Counted from the first letter of the stretch, positions 27,090-35,776 are shown. The stretch: 64,000 bases of DNA from Streptomyces sp. SID13031 (GCF_010548305.1 NZ_JAAGLV010000019.1:62001-126000); one strand, 5' to 3'. The notes: generated from the letters alone by a model not told the origin. Numbers and translations are program-made.

Positions 27090-28634
27090 GTGAGGCTGTA
27101 CGACTATCTCGACAAGGGCGCATCGCTCGGCGCCGACGCACCCTGCCTGACGATGGACGGTACTTCGCTCAGCTACGGCGAGGTGCAGCAACTGTCGTGG
27201 CAGGTCGGCCGTGCCCTGCACCGGTCGGCCGTGCTGCCGGGCGACAAGGTGGCGATCCTGTCGGCGAACAACCCGATCTCGTTCGCCTGCGTCTTCGGGA
27301 TCGCCCGGGCCGGCGCGATCTGGTGCCCGGTGAATCCGCGCAACGAGGCCGCCGAGAATCGCGACCTGCTCGACGCCTTCGACTGCTCGGCACTGATCTT
27401 CCAGCGCGCGTTTCTCCCGCTGGTACAGAAGATTCTCCCCGAGCTGCCCAAGCTGACCACGGTCATCTGTCTGGAGGAGTCGCTCGAGGGTTCATTGCCT
27501 GAGGCAATCAGTCTGGCGGAGTGGCTGACCGGCGTACCGGCCGAGCCGTGGTCCTTGGAGCCGCTGGACGACCTCGCCCTGCTGGTCGGCACCGGTGGTA
27601 CGACCGGGCGGCCGAAGGGGGTGATGCTGACCGAGCGCAACCTGGAGACGATGTCGGCGATCACCTTGATGAGCTACCCGTTCTCCTCGCGTCCTGTCTA
27701 CCTGGCGCTGGCGCCGCTCACCCACGCGGCAGGCGTACTGTGCTTCCCAGTACTGACGCTCGGCGGCGAGATCGTGATCATGCCGGCGCCCGACCTGGAC
27801 GAGTTCCTGCGGCTGGTCGAGCGGCATCGGGTCACGCACACGTTCCTGCCGCCGACACTGATCTACATGATGCTGGGGCATCCTTCGCTGTCCACCACGG
27901 ATCTCGGCTCACTGCAGTGCTTCTGGTACGGCGCGGCGCCCATGTCGGCGGCCCGGCTGGAGGAGGCGCTGACGCGGATCGGGCCGGTGATGGCGCAACT
28001 CTTCGGGCAGAGCGAGGCACCGATGATGATCTCCACGATGGCGCCGGCCGACCACTTCCACGCTGACGGGTCGATGGCGGTCGAGCGATTCGCGTCGGCC
28101 GGGCGGCCGTCGCCGTTGACGCAGGTGGCGATCATGGCCGACGACGGGCGGCTGCTGGGGACCGGGGAACGCGGCGAGATCGTCGTCCGGGGGTCGCTCG
28201 TGATGGCCGGCTACTACCGCAACGCCGAGGCGACGGCCGCAGCTTCGCAGTACGGATGGCACCACACCGGTGACATCGGGTTCCTCGACGACGACAACTA
28301 CCTCTACATAGTGGATCGGGCGAAAGACATGATCATCACGGGCGGATTCAACGTGTACTCGGCAGAGGTCGAGCAGGCGCTGATGACGTACCCGGCGATC
28401 CGCGACTGCGCGGTCGTCGGTCTCCCCGACGAGAAGTGGGGCGAGCGGGTGACCGCCGTACTGCAGCTCCATCCCGGGCTCACGGTGACCGAGTCGGAGG
28501 TCCGCAACTACGTGAAGAGCAAGCTCGGCAGCGTCAAGGCGCCGAAGCAGGTGGAGGTCTGGCGCGACCTGCCGCGCTCGAAGGTCGGCAAGGTGCTGAA
28601 GAACGAGGTCAAGGCCCGCCTGTTAAATGAGTAG
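27090..28634 (+). CDS. Acyl-CoA synthetase (class I adenylate-forming, FadD-like)
   Basis: 514 residues from GTG 27090, with CTGGAG upstream. ANL superfamily motifs: LVGTGGTTGRPKGVMLT (P-loop), FGQSEAPMMIS, YHHTGDIG-type WHHTGDIGFLDDDNYLYIVDRAKDMIITGGFNVYSAEVE, and the C-terminal catalytic Lys in PRSKVGKVLKNEV. It activates a carboxylic acid to acyl-AMP and then acyl-CoA. It is the third gene of the SDR-reductase series after a 69-bp hairpin-containing gap. The chain type is not predictable; medium or aromatic acids are equally possible. Confidence 0.88.
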   Translation: MRLYDYLDKGASLGADAPCLTMDGTSLSYGEVQQLSWQVGRALHRSAVLPGDKVAILSANNPISFACVFGIARAGAIWCPVNPRNEAAENRDLLDAFDCSALIFQRAFLPLVQKILPELPKLTTVICLEESLEGSLPEAISLAEWLTGVPAEPWSLEPLDDLALLVGTGGTTGRPKGVMLTERNLETMSAITLMSYPFSSRPVYLALAPLTHAAGVLCFPVLTLGGEIVIMPAPDLDEFLRLVERHRVTHTFLPPTLIYMMLGHPSLSTTDLGSLQCFWYGAAPMSAARLEEALTRIGPVMAQLFGQSEAPMMISTMAPADHFHADGSMAVERFASAGRPSPLTQVAIMADDGRLLGTGERGEIVVRGSLVMAGYYRNAEATAAASQYGWHHTGDIGFLDDDNYLYIVDRAKDMIITGGFNVYSAEVEQALMTYPAIRDCAVVGLPDEKWGERVTAVLQLHPGLTVTESEVRNYVKSKLGSVKAPKQVEVWRDLPRSKVGKVLKNEVKARLLNE

Positions 28635-28689
28635 TGCTCTCACGGCGTCGGCGCTAGGGTCTGGGCTGACGCGAGAGGAGGTGAGTGCG

Positions 28690-28737
28690 ATGTCTGGTAC
28701 GCCCATCGTGCTGCCTTCTCGACGCACCCGCGGCTGA
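28690..28737 (+). CDS. Possible 15-residue small ORF before DinB gene
   Basis: ATG 28690 is preceded by GAGGAGG (28675-28681) at ideal spacing and opens MSGTPIVLPSRRTRG before a TGA. It ends 34 bp before the DinB start and is in a different frame. It might be a leader peptide or a chance ORF; no attenuator was identified downstream. Confidence 0.3.
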   Translation: MSGTPIVLPSRRTRG

Positions 28738-28771
28738 GACAGGTAGCTCCGTTTCACCCTCTGGAGCTGCA

Positions 28772-29291
28772 ATGACCGTGGTATCCCGTCCGCCGCTGAC
28801 CTCTGACGAGCGGACCCAACTGACCGGCTGGCTGGACCTGCAGAGGTCCTTCGTCCGGATGAAATGCGAAGGCCTGACCGAGGCCGACGCGCATCGCGTG
28901 ATGCTACCCACCTCGCCCTTGATGACGATGGCGGGATTGGTGGCCCACCTGCGCTGGAACGAGTACTCCTGGTTCCACCTCAACCTGGCCGGCGTCCCCG
29001 ACACCGGGCAGACACCGTGGACCGAGGACGGTCACGTCGACGCCGAGATGTTCGTCGACGACGTGCCGCTGACCCAACTCCTCGACGAGTACGACGCCGA
29101 GTGCGCCCGCTCGAACGAGATTGTCGCCGGCGTCTCCCTGGACGACGTCGAAAAAGCCGTCTTCCGCGACACCGGAGCCGCCTCCACCCGCTACATCCTC
29201 TGCCACATGATCGAAGAAACCGCCCGCCACGTCGGCCACCTCGACATCATCCGAGAAATTGATAGACGGAACCACCAGCTACGACAAGTAG
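28772..29291 (+). pseudogene. DinB/DUF664 family protein, frameshifted near its 3' end
   Basis: ATG 28772 has GGAGCTGCA upstream. Residues 1-161 read as an intact DUF664 DinB four-helix protein with metal-ligand-type His in MAGLVAHLRWNEYSW and HMIEETARHVGHLD. After CGA GAA (29252-29257) the open frame derails into basic sequence and runs to 29746, antisense to the NYN gene. Skipping one A (29258) restores LIDGTTSYDK and a TAG at 29289-29291, the usual family ending, 4 nt before a strong hairpin. So there is a 1-nt insertion, real or a sequencing error. DinB proteins bind metals or mycothiol-type thiols; the exact role is unknown. Confidence 0.75.
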
Positions 29292-29294
29292 CCC

Positions 29295-29329
29295 GTTGGC
29301 CCGGGCAACCTCAGGTTGCCCGGACCAAC
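29295..29329. terminator. Bidirectional terminator hairpin, DinB/NYN junction
   Basis: CCGGGCAACC (29301-29310) and GGTTGCCCGG (29314-29323) pair around a TCA loop, extended by GTTGG/CCAAC after one mismatch. It sits between the corrected DinB stop (29291) and the NYN stop (29341). Its position supports 29291 as the ancestral DinB end. Confidence 0.65.
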
Positions 29330-29340
29330 CCCGATCAGGC

Positions 29341-29985
29341 TCAGATCCACTTCTCCGGACGGCGCCAACTTGTCTTCCTGAGCGGGTCAAAAACCTCCTC
29401 CGGCAACTGCGAATGCCGCAGGTGCGTCTCGTTGATGTTGAAGTGTCCGACGTCAACGAAGCGCTTGTGTGGCTGCATGTTGCCTGCGGGCATTCCGAGG
29501 ATGACCGGCTGCCCGGGGCGCATCCGCTTGATCGCTGCCACCGCGGGCGCGAAGTCGGAATCCGCGCTGATGAGCAGTGTCCGGTCCGCCAGGCGAGCGG
29601 CGGTGTCCTCGACCATCGACACAGCCAGCGCTACATCGGTCTCCTTCTCTTCGAAGGTCCGTGGCCTCCGCGGGCACTCGCACTGCCAGTGCTCACCGCA
29701 GATCCTGCACGGCGACAGGCTCCCTCGCTTGAACCAGCCGATGTGAGTGTCGAGGAGGTCTCCCGAGTGCGCCTGCAGCGCGTCCAGGTAGTGAACCTGG
29801 TTCGCAGCGGCCGTCGGCTCGCCGCGGACGATGGTGGTGAAGTAGCGAACCAGAACCAGTTCGTCCTCGGGACGGAGCTGGCGTACCAGCTTCACCAGGT
29901 CGAGCCACAGGTACTTCCGGCCATACTTGCTCTTCATGCCGTAATACAGGTTGAAACCATCTATGTAAGCGGCGACGGTGCCCAC
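29341..29985 (-). CDS. NYN-domain (PIN-like) putative ribonuclease
   Basis: 214 residues from GTG 29985, with AGGAG 9 nt upstream; the longer frame to 30213 is spurious. AAYIDGFNLYYG gives the first acidic residue (Asp9), EEKETDVALAVSM gives Asp117, and LLISADSDFAPAV gives Asp142/Asp144. These are the PIN-like acidic triad of the LabA/DUF88 NYN family. An inserted knuckle CRICGEHWQCEC (Cys93, 96, 102, 104) could bind zinc. NYN proteins are generally metal-dependent RNases. The next DNA upstream is highly structured and AT-richer than average, which suggests co-inheritance. Confidence 0.82.
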   Translation of the reverse strand: MGTVAAYIDGFNLYYGMKSKYGRKYLWLDLVKLVRQLRPEDELVLVRYFTTIVRGEPTAAANQVHYLDALQAHSGDLLDTHIGWFKRGSLSPCRICGEHWQCECPRRPRTFEEKETDVALAVSMVEDTAARLADRTLLISADSDFAPAVAAIKRMRPGQPVILGMPAGNMQPHKRFVDVGHFNINETHLRHSQLPEEVFDPLRKTSWRRPEKWI

Positions 29986-30026
29986 GCCTTGGATCTCCTG
30001 TTCGGGACATGGCGTACGCGGCGTGG

Positions 30027-30091
30027 TATGGTGAAAACCGAATGCCGGTACGCCCGGCTGCAACGGTCCCCTCTGGGGGCCGTTCTTTTTT
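30027..30091 (+). ncRNA. Candidate small RNA ending at intrinsic terminator
   Basis: No plus-strand gene ends here, yet a textbook terminator lies at 30062-30091. TATGGT at 30027-30032 may be a -10 element. The putative RNA would be divergent from the NYN gene and about 50 nt long. Boundaries and even existence are inferred. Confidence 0.3.
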
Positions 30092-30100
30092 GCGTACCGG
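30045..30100 (+). terminator. Nested hairpins with intrinsic terminator
   Basis: AACGGTCCCC (30062-30071) pairs with GGGGGCCGTT (30075-30084) around TCT, then CTTTTTT follows: a strong rho-independent terminator on the plus strand, unusual for this GC-rich DNA. An outer pair CCGGTACGC (30045-30053)/GCGTACCGG (30092-30100) encloses it and could compete with release. Confidence 0.7.
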
Positions 30101-30146
30101 TTTGGGCGGCTTTGCCGCCTCATCTCCCGACAGCTCGACAAAGGGA

Positions 30147-30170
30147 GAAGCCCCACCGAAGTGGGGCCTC
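30147..30170 (-). terminator. UUCG-tetraloop hairpin after serine hydrolase gene
   Basis: On the minus strand, GAGGCCCCAC and GTGGGGCTTC form a 10-bp stem (one G-U) with a TTCG loop, followed by TCCCTTT. It lies 77 bp past the stop of the serine hydrolase gene. A further GGCGGC/GCCGCC stem is at 30105-30119. Confidence 0.55.
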
Positions 30171-30246
30171 GCGCCTGATCGCTGAGAAGCTCGCGACCGA
30201 CGATCGCTGCCAACCGTGGTCAGTTGGCTACCGCTGGGTTCAAAAG

Positions 30247-31608
30247 TCAGAGCCACTCGCCGAAGGCGAGGGGGGCTCGGGTGCAGAGGTAGGTGGACCA
30301 GTGGAGGGTGGTGGGGGTGCCGTCGGAGGCTCGGGTGATGCGGAGGAGTTCGCCTGCTTCGCGGCCTGAGGTGGTGCGGTAGAGGTCGGTGGAGATTTTT
30401 TCGAAGATGGCTGGGGGTTTCCAGTCGGGGGCGCCTTGGGCTACGGCTTGCAGGGTGCCTTCGCGGACTGAGAAGACGAAGGGGCTGCCCTCGGAGAACC
30501 AGGTGCCGAGGACGCCGGTGAGGTCGTCGGGGACGGTGGTGCCGGGGATCCAGACCGACGCCTTCGCCGGCTCGTCGGTGAGGACCTTGAGCAACAGGTC
30601 GGTGGCGAAGCCGGCCGGGTCGGGGGCCGAGGTGGCGTTCATCAGCGCGATGCCGGCCGTGCCCGACGGGCGGTGCACGAAGGTTCCGGTGATGTGGCCG
30701 GGCATGCCACCCGTGTGGCCGACCGTGACGCGATCACCGAGCCGCAGCAGCATGAAGCCGAGACCGAAACCGAGCACCCAGCGCTCGTCCGCCATCACCT
30801 GCGGCTGGCACATCTCCTCGATGGTGTCCGCGGCGAGCACCTCGTCCACCGGGTTCGCGATGAACATCGCCCACTTGGCCAGGTCCCCCGCAGTACTGGC
30901 GAGCCCACCGCACGCGTTCATCGCGCCGATGTCGAGCACCGGCTCCTTCACCGGCACATCCGTGTACGGCGGTACGTAGTACCCCTGAGCCGCCGGCCCG
31001 CCGTCGAAACCGACCGTCGTCCGGCCCATCTCCAGCGGTCGCAGGATGCGCGCCTGGATCGACTCGTACCAACTGCGCCCGTCAAGACGCTCGATGACCT
31101 CGCCGAGCAGCGAGTAGACCAGGTTCGAGTAGTGGAACCGGTGATGCGGTTTGCCGATCCGCTCGGCGTCGTTCCAGCCCGAGAGCAGCTCTTCGCGGTT
31201 CGGGAACGCCATCGTGTCCCAGACGTCGCCGACCGGCTCGCGCTGCATACCGCTGACGTGGCTGAGCATCTGCCGCACGGTGACGCCACCGTGCTTGGTC
31301 TCGGGCAGCAGAGTGTCGAGCTGGTCGTCGAGGCTGAGCTTGCCCTCGTCGCGCAGCGCCAGGATCGCCACCGCGGTGAACGTCTTGCTGTGCGAGGCGA
31401 TCAGGTACTGGGTATCGGCGGTCGGCACGCTGCCTGGCTGATCCAGGTCGGTCGTGCCGGCCCCTTCGGACCAGGCCAGCGCACCGTCGCGGGCGACTGC
31501 CCCCACGAGTCCGGGGACGCGCCCCTTGGCCTGGCGTTCGGCGACGATCCGGCTGAGCGCGGACTGGGTCTGAGCGGAGATCTCGGTCACCGATCGACAG
31601 TAAGGCAT
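30247..31608 (-). CDS. Serine hydrolase, class C beta-lactamase family
   Basis: 453 residues if started at ATG 31608. It carries SHSK (Ser72-Lys75), YSN (FHYSNLVYS) and HTGG (VTVGHTGGMPGH), the three class C/penicillin-binding-like motifs. No signal peptide is visible. Neither start has a clear ribosome-binding site; GTG 31590 preceded by TACTGT could be a leaderless start. It resembles the serine hydrolase at 17982-19373 but is not operon-linked. It is divergent from the large BTAD regulator, whose regulation it may share. Substrate unknown (esterase, amidase or D-peptidase). Confidence 0.85.
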   Translation of the reverse strand: MPYCRSVTEISAQTQSALSRIVAERQAKGRVPGLVGAVARDGALAWSEGAGTTDLDQPGSVPTADTQYLIASHSKTFTAVAILALRDEGKLSLDDQLDTLLPETKHGGVTVRQMLSHVSGMQREPVGDVWDTMAFPNREELLSGWNDAERIGKPHHRFHYSNLVYSLLGEVIERLDGRSWYESIQARILRPLEMGRTTVGFDGGPAAQGYYVPPYTDVPVKEPVLDIGAMNACGGLASTAGDLAKWAMFIANPVDEVLAADTIEEMCQPQVMADERWVLGFGLGFMLLRLGDRVTVGHTGGMPGHITGTFVHRPSGTAGIALMNATSAPDPAGFATDLLLKVLTDEPAKASVWIPGTTVPDDLTGVLGTWFSEGSPFVFSVREGTLQAVAQGAPDWKPPAIFEKISTDLYRTTSGREAGELLRITRASDGTPTTLHWSTYLCTRAPLAFGEWL

Positions 31609-31674
31609 GTCGAGGTCTGAGCGGATGTGACAAACGACAGGGGTGTGGACGGGCACTTATGGGAAGGTGGGAAC

Positions 31675-34600
31675 GTGCGCATAGCGGTGCTCGGACCTCT
31701 CGCGATGTGGGCGGCCGACGGATCTCCGCTGGACGTCCGCGGAGTCCGCCTGCGCGGACTGCTCGCCAGGCTCGCGCTTAGCGCAGGCCGCCCGGTCGGC
31801 ATCGATACCTTGGTCGACGGTCTGTGGGGCACCGAGGCACCCAGCGCGAACGCTCTGCAGTCCCTCGTCTCGCGGCTGCGCGCCGGCCTGCCCGCGACCG
31901 AGTCGAGCATCTCGGTCCAGTCCGGCCCGGCCGGCTACACGCTGACGATCTCGCCGGAGTCCGTCGACGCGCTCCAGTTCGAGGAGCTGGTACGCCGGGG
32001 CCGCGACCTGCTCACGACCGATCCGGCCCAGGCCAAAGCGCTCCTCACGCAGGCCGAGCGGCTCTGGCGCGGTGACGCGCTGGCCGATCTGCGCGACCTC
32101 CCGTTCGCCGCGATCGAGGCCGACCGTCTCGAGGAGCTGAAGCTGGGCGCCTCGGAGGATCTCGCCGAGGCCGCGGTGGCCAGCGGCAACGCCCGCGAGG
32201 TGACCCCCGAGCTCGAACGCCTCAGCGCCACCCACCCACTGCGCGAACGCGTCCACGAACTCCTGATCAGAGCCCTGTACGCCGACGGCCGCCAAGCCGA
32301 GGCATTGGCGGCGTACGAGCGGGTCCGCACCACCCTTGCCGAAGAGCTCGGCGCGGACCCCGGCGCCCGGCTCCGCGAGCTCCATGTGTCCGTACTACGC
32401 GGCGACGCGATCGACCCCGTCGCCACAGCCGCCGTAGTACCGGCTGCCCGCGAGCCGGCGCCGCGGAACAACCTGCGAGCCCCGATGACCAGCTTCGTCG
32501 GCCGGGCGGACGACGTGGCGGAGCTGGCCCGCCTGCTCAGCAACGGCACGCGACTCGTCACCATGGTCGGCCCGGGTGGCGCCGGCAAGACCCGGCTGGC
32601 CACCGAGACCGGCCGGTCGCTGGTCGAGCAGACCGGCGACGGCATCTGGTTCGTCGAGCTGGCCCCGCTCGCCGATGCGGCCGACGTGGCACCCGCGATC
32701 CTCGGCGCGCTCGGCGCCAGCGAGTACGTCGACAATCTGCCGCTCGGTCTCGCGCCGAAGCACTTCCCGAGCAGTCGCGCTGCCACCCAGCGACTCGTCG
32801 AGGTGGTCGCGGGTCGTCGCGTGCTGCTCGTGCTGGACAACTGTGAGCATCTCGTCCAGGAGGTCGCCGACCTGGTCGACTCCCTGCTTGCCGCCTGCCC
32901 CCGGCTGCGCGTGCTGACCACCAGCCGCGAGCCGCTGAGCATCCCCGGCGAGCACCTGCATCCGGTGGGCCCGCTGGGGTTGCCGCCGATCGACAGCGTC
33001 GACGACGCGTACCCGTCGGTCCAGCTGTTCGTGGACCGGGCCCGCGCGGTCCGTCCCGACTTCGCCGTCACCGCCACGAACAGGCAGGCGATCGCGGAGA
33101 TCTGCCGCCGGCTCGACGGGATGCCTCTCGCGATCGAGCTGGCCGCCGCCCGCCTGAGGGCGTTGACCCCGCCGCAGATCGTCGAGAGACTCGCCGACCG
33201 GTTCCGCTTGCTGACCAGCGGATCCAGGACCGCGCTCCCCCGGCACCAGACGCTGCGCGCGGTCGTCGAGTGGAGCTGGGACCTGCTCGACGCGGACGAG
33301 CAGGCAGTCGCCCGGCGGGTGTCGCTCTTCTCCGGCGGCGCGACCCTCGAAGCTGCCGAGCACGTCTGCAGCGGACCAGACCTGCCACCGGAGGCGGTCC
33401 TCGGAGTATTGGCTTCCCTGGTCGACAAATCGCTCGTCGACGCCGCTGCCGACGACCGGTCCGTCCGCTACCGGATGCTGGAGACAGTCAAGGCGTACGG
33501 CGCCGAGCAGCTCACGGCATCCGGCGAATTCGGCCAGGTGCGCGAGGCCCACACGGCCTACTTCAGCGAACTGCTGCGCCAGGCCCAGCCCAAACTGCAC
33601 ACCGGCGAGCAACTGCAGTGGATCGCCCGCTTCGACGCGGACAACGAGAACCTGCTCGACGCACTCCGTACCGCGGTCGATGCGGGCGACGCCCAGACAG
33701 CGCTCGAGCTCGTCTCGGTACTCGGCGAGTACTGGAACATGCGCGGCCGCCCGGCCGAGGCGGTCACCTGGTTCGAGGCGGCACTCGCCGTACCGGGGCC
33801 GACGGATCCGTTGGTGCGGGCAGGCACGCTGATGATGTACTCGCTCGGCACCTTGTCGAACGGTGAGGATCCGTCCGCGTCGTACGGTGGCGCGATCCGT
33901 GGTCTGGCCGAGGTGCGGTTGCTGAGCCGCCGGAACGCCGTCGTCGCGGAGTCGGGGGTCGGCCGGTTCACGAACGCCGTCTGGGCGATGGTCCGCCGGG
34001 ACAAGGCGACCTGCTTCCGCGAGCTCGAGGCGGCCAGCCACCACGAGGACCCGTGGACCCGGAACATGGCCGTGATGATGACCGCGATGTTCCGCGAGAA
34101 CGAGGGCCAGGTCGACGAAATGGCCGTCGACCTCGCGGCCGCGCTCGACGGTTTCCGTTCCCTCGGCGACCGGTGGGGGACCTCGCTCGCACTGCGCGGG
34201 CTGGCCAGCTACCAGAGCGGTCAGGGCGACCATGCCGGCGCGCTCACCTCGATCACCGAGGCACTGGGCCTGATCGAGCAACTCGGCACCTCCGAAGGGG
34301 TCTCGCAACTGCTGGCCCAGAGTGCCCTCAGCCGCGCCGAACTCGGTGACCACGACGGCGCCCGTACCGATCTGCATCAGGCGCTACACCTCGCTGAGGA
34401 GCAAGGAAGCCGTGGCGGGCAAGGGATGGCGCTGATCGGGCTCGCCCTGCTCGCCCGCCGCGAGGATCGGCTGGACGAGGCCAAGGAGCTGGCCGACCGG
34501 GCGTACGCGATGCTCGATCTGATGGCCGAGCGGATCGCGCCGCACGGGCAGGCGGTGGTGCTCAGCCACCTCGGCCGGGTGGCTGTCGCGCGGGGCGAGC

Positions 34601-35049
34601 TGGCCGAGGCCCGCGACTACAGCAAGCACGCGGTGGACCTCGCGCTCAACACCGACGACATGCCGGTGGCTTCTGGCGTCGTGGAGGCTGCCGCCGAGGT
34701 GGAGTTGCTGGCCGGCGACCTCGAGCTCGCCGCCCGCACCCTGGGCATCGCCGCCGCGATGCGCGGGATGCGGACCGTCCCGGATTCCGACGTACGCCGT
34801 ACCGTCGACCGGCTGCGCACCGAACTCGGCGACGCGCGCTACGCCACCGCGTACGAGGCGGGCGCCGCGCTGGGCCGCGAGGACGCGACGGCGGAACTCC
34901 GCAAACGATTCGGCCTGGCCGATCCGCAGGGTCTGGCCGGCCTCCTGATCCAGGGCCGTGACGGCTCGAGCCGGCCGACGGGCTCGATCCGCATCGGAGC
35001 CGGCCCGACGGGATCTTTGCGGACGCCGGGCTCAGCTGAGCATGAGTGA
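31675..35049 (+). CDS. AfsR/SARP-like regulator: BTAD, NTPase and TPR domains
   Basis: 1124 residues from GTG 31675, with GGGAAGG upstream. Order: OmpR-type winged helix (about 1-85, RLRGLLARLALSAGRPVGIDTLVDGLWG), BTAD (about 90-235), NB-ARC-like ATPase with Walker A GPGGAGKTR (about 298-306) and LLVLDNCEHLVQEV (Walker B), then a winged-helix and TPR-rich sensor half (about 650-1060). Such proteins activate secondary-metabolite or adaptive operons in response to an unknown ligand through nucleotide-controlled oligomerisation. The 3' end overlaps the convergent TetR gene by 18 bp. The target is unknown; the divergent serine hydrolase is the nearest candidate. Confidence 0.9.
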   Translation: MRIAVLGPLAMWAADGSPLDVRGVRLRGLLARLALSAGRPVGIDTLVDGLWGTEAPSANALQSLVSRLRAGLPATESSISVQSGPAGYTLTISPESVDALQFEELVRRGRDLLTTDPAQAKALLTQAERLWRGDALADLRDLPFAAIEADRLEELKLGASEDLAEAAVASGNAREVTPELERLSATHPLRERVHELLIRALYADGRQAEALAAYERVRTTLAEELGADPGARLRELHVSVLRGDAIDPVATAAVVPAAREPAPRNNLRAPMTSFVGRADDVAELARLLSNGTRLVTMVGPGGAGKTRLATETGRSLVEQTGDGIWFVELAPLADAADVAPAILGALGASEYVDNLPLGLAPKHFPSSRAATQRLVEVVAGRRVLLVLDNCEHLVQEVADLVDSLLAACPRLRVLTTSREPLSIPGEHLHPVGPLGLPPIDSVDDAYPSVQLFVDRARAVRPDFAVTATNRQAIAEICRRLDGMPLAIELAAARLRALTPPQIVERLADRFRLLTSGSRTALPRHQTLRAVVEWSWDLLDADEQAVARRVSLFSGGATLEAAEHVCSGPDLPPEAVLGVLASLVDKSLVDAAADDRSVRYRMLETVKAYGAEQLTASGEFGQVREAHTAYFSELLRQAQPKLHTGEQLQWIARFDADNENLLDALRTAVDAGDAQTALELVSVLGEYWNMRGRPAEAVTWFEAALAVPGPTDPLVRAGTLMMYSLGTLSNGEDPSASYGGAIRGLAEVRLLSRRNAVVAESGVGRFTNAVWAMVRRDKATCFRELEAASHHEDPWTRNMAVMMTAMFRENEGQVDEMAVDLAAALDGFRSLGDRWGTSLALRGLASYQSGQGDHAGALTSITEALGLIEQLGTSEGVSQLLAQSALSRAELGDHDGARTDLHQALHLAEEQGSRGGQGMALIGLALLARREDRLDEAKELADRAYAMLDLMAERIAPHGQAVVLSHLGRVAVARGELAEARDYSKHAVDLALNTDDMPVASGVVEAAAEVELLAGDLELAARTLGIAAAMRGMRTVPDSDVRRTVDRLRTELGDARYATAYEAGAALGREDATAELRKRFGLADPQGLAGLLIQGRDGSSRPTGSIRIGAGPTGSLRTPGSAEHE

Positions 35050-35658
35050 GACGGCCAGGTCGCGGAGCGCGGTCTGGACCTGCTGCTCCGGCGGCCTGGG
35101 GTCGGTCAGCATCCAGTCGTAGACGACCGTGTTGACCGCGCCGATGAAACACAGGCCGAGGAACCGGAAGTCCTTGCGGGTCAGCTCGTTGCGGGTGATC
35201 GCGACCTCGCCGACGCCGACGACGCTCGAGATCAGCAACTCGCGGAAGGCGATCCGCTGCTCCTCCACCGCGGGGCTGGCGCCGACCACCTCGACGAACG
35301 AGATCCGGGCCCGCCGCAGGTCGGCCATGATGGTGCGCAGATAGCCGTCGACGGCCGCCACGATCCGCTCCCGGACGGGCGAGTCGGCGGTCGCCGCGAG
35401 CGCCTCACCGGTACTCCGGACAGCCAACTCGATCACCTGGGCGTGCACGGCCAGCAGCACGGCTTCCTTGTTCTGGAACTCGTGGTAGAAGTGCCGGGTC
35501 GACACTTTCGCCTGTGCACACAGCCGTTCCACCGAGGTCGCGGGGTAGCCGTCGGTCCCGAACAGCTCCAGCGCGGCGTCCAGCAGACGGTCCCGGCGCG
35601 CCGCCTTCCACTCCTCGACGGAGCGGCCGGAGTAACGGCGTGCGGAGGGTTCGCTCAT
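35032..35658 (-). CDS. TetR-family regulator
   Basis: 208 residues. The HTH spans about 25-65 (DAALELFGTDGYPATSVERLCAQAKVSTRHFYHEFQNKEAV) and the C-terminal half is a helical ligand domain. It diverges from the acyl-CoA ligase-lipase operon with an 11-bp-arm palindrome between (35735-35760). That is the classic arrangement for a local acyl-CoA- or lipid-responsive repressor (inference). The 3' end overlaps the regulator gene at 31675 by 18 bp in convergent orientation. Confidence 0.88.
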   Translation of the reverse strand: MSEPSARRYSGRSVEEWKAARRDRLLDAALELFGTDGYPATSVERLCAQAKVSTRHFYHEFQNKEAVLLAVHAQVIELAVRSTGEALAATADSPVRERIVAAVDGYLRTIMADLRRARISFVEVVGASPAVEEQRIAFRELLISSVVGVGEVAITRNELTRKDFRFLGLCFIGAVNTVVYDWMLTDPRPPEQQVQTALRDLAVSLMLS

Positions 35659-35734
35659 TGCACCTCTTGTCGATACCCCGTGCGTGAACTCTTGCCATCT
35701 TAGCCAGATCGGTCCTACATTACTGACCAGTTCC

Positions 35735-35760
35735 TAAGTGAAAAGACTGCTTTTCACTTA
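35735..35760. promoter_or_regulatory. 26-bp palindromic operator, TetR/ligase divergent promoter
   Basis: TAAGTGAAAAG (35735-35745) and CTTTTCACTTA (35750-35760) are perfect 11-bp complements separated by ACTG. A second small palindrome, ACTGACCAGT, is at 35722-35731. The palindrome ends 16 bp before the ligase start, so binding would block transcription or initiation there. Confidence 0.65.
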
Positions 35761-35776
35761 CTTCCTGGAGGCGCCG

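Noticed and set aside
29292-29746. C-terminal extension of the DinB open frame
   Set aside because: Basic, featureless, antisense to the NYN gene, and explained by a one-base shift at 29258.
30170-30250. tRNA-like GGTTCAAA segment
   Set aside because: The flanking bases do not form the T-stem, acceptor or anticodon arms.
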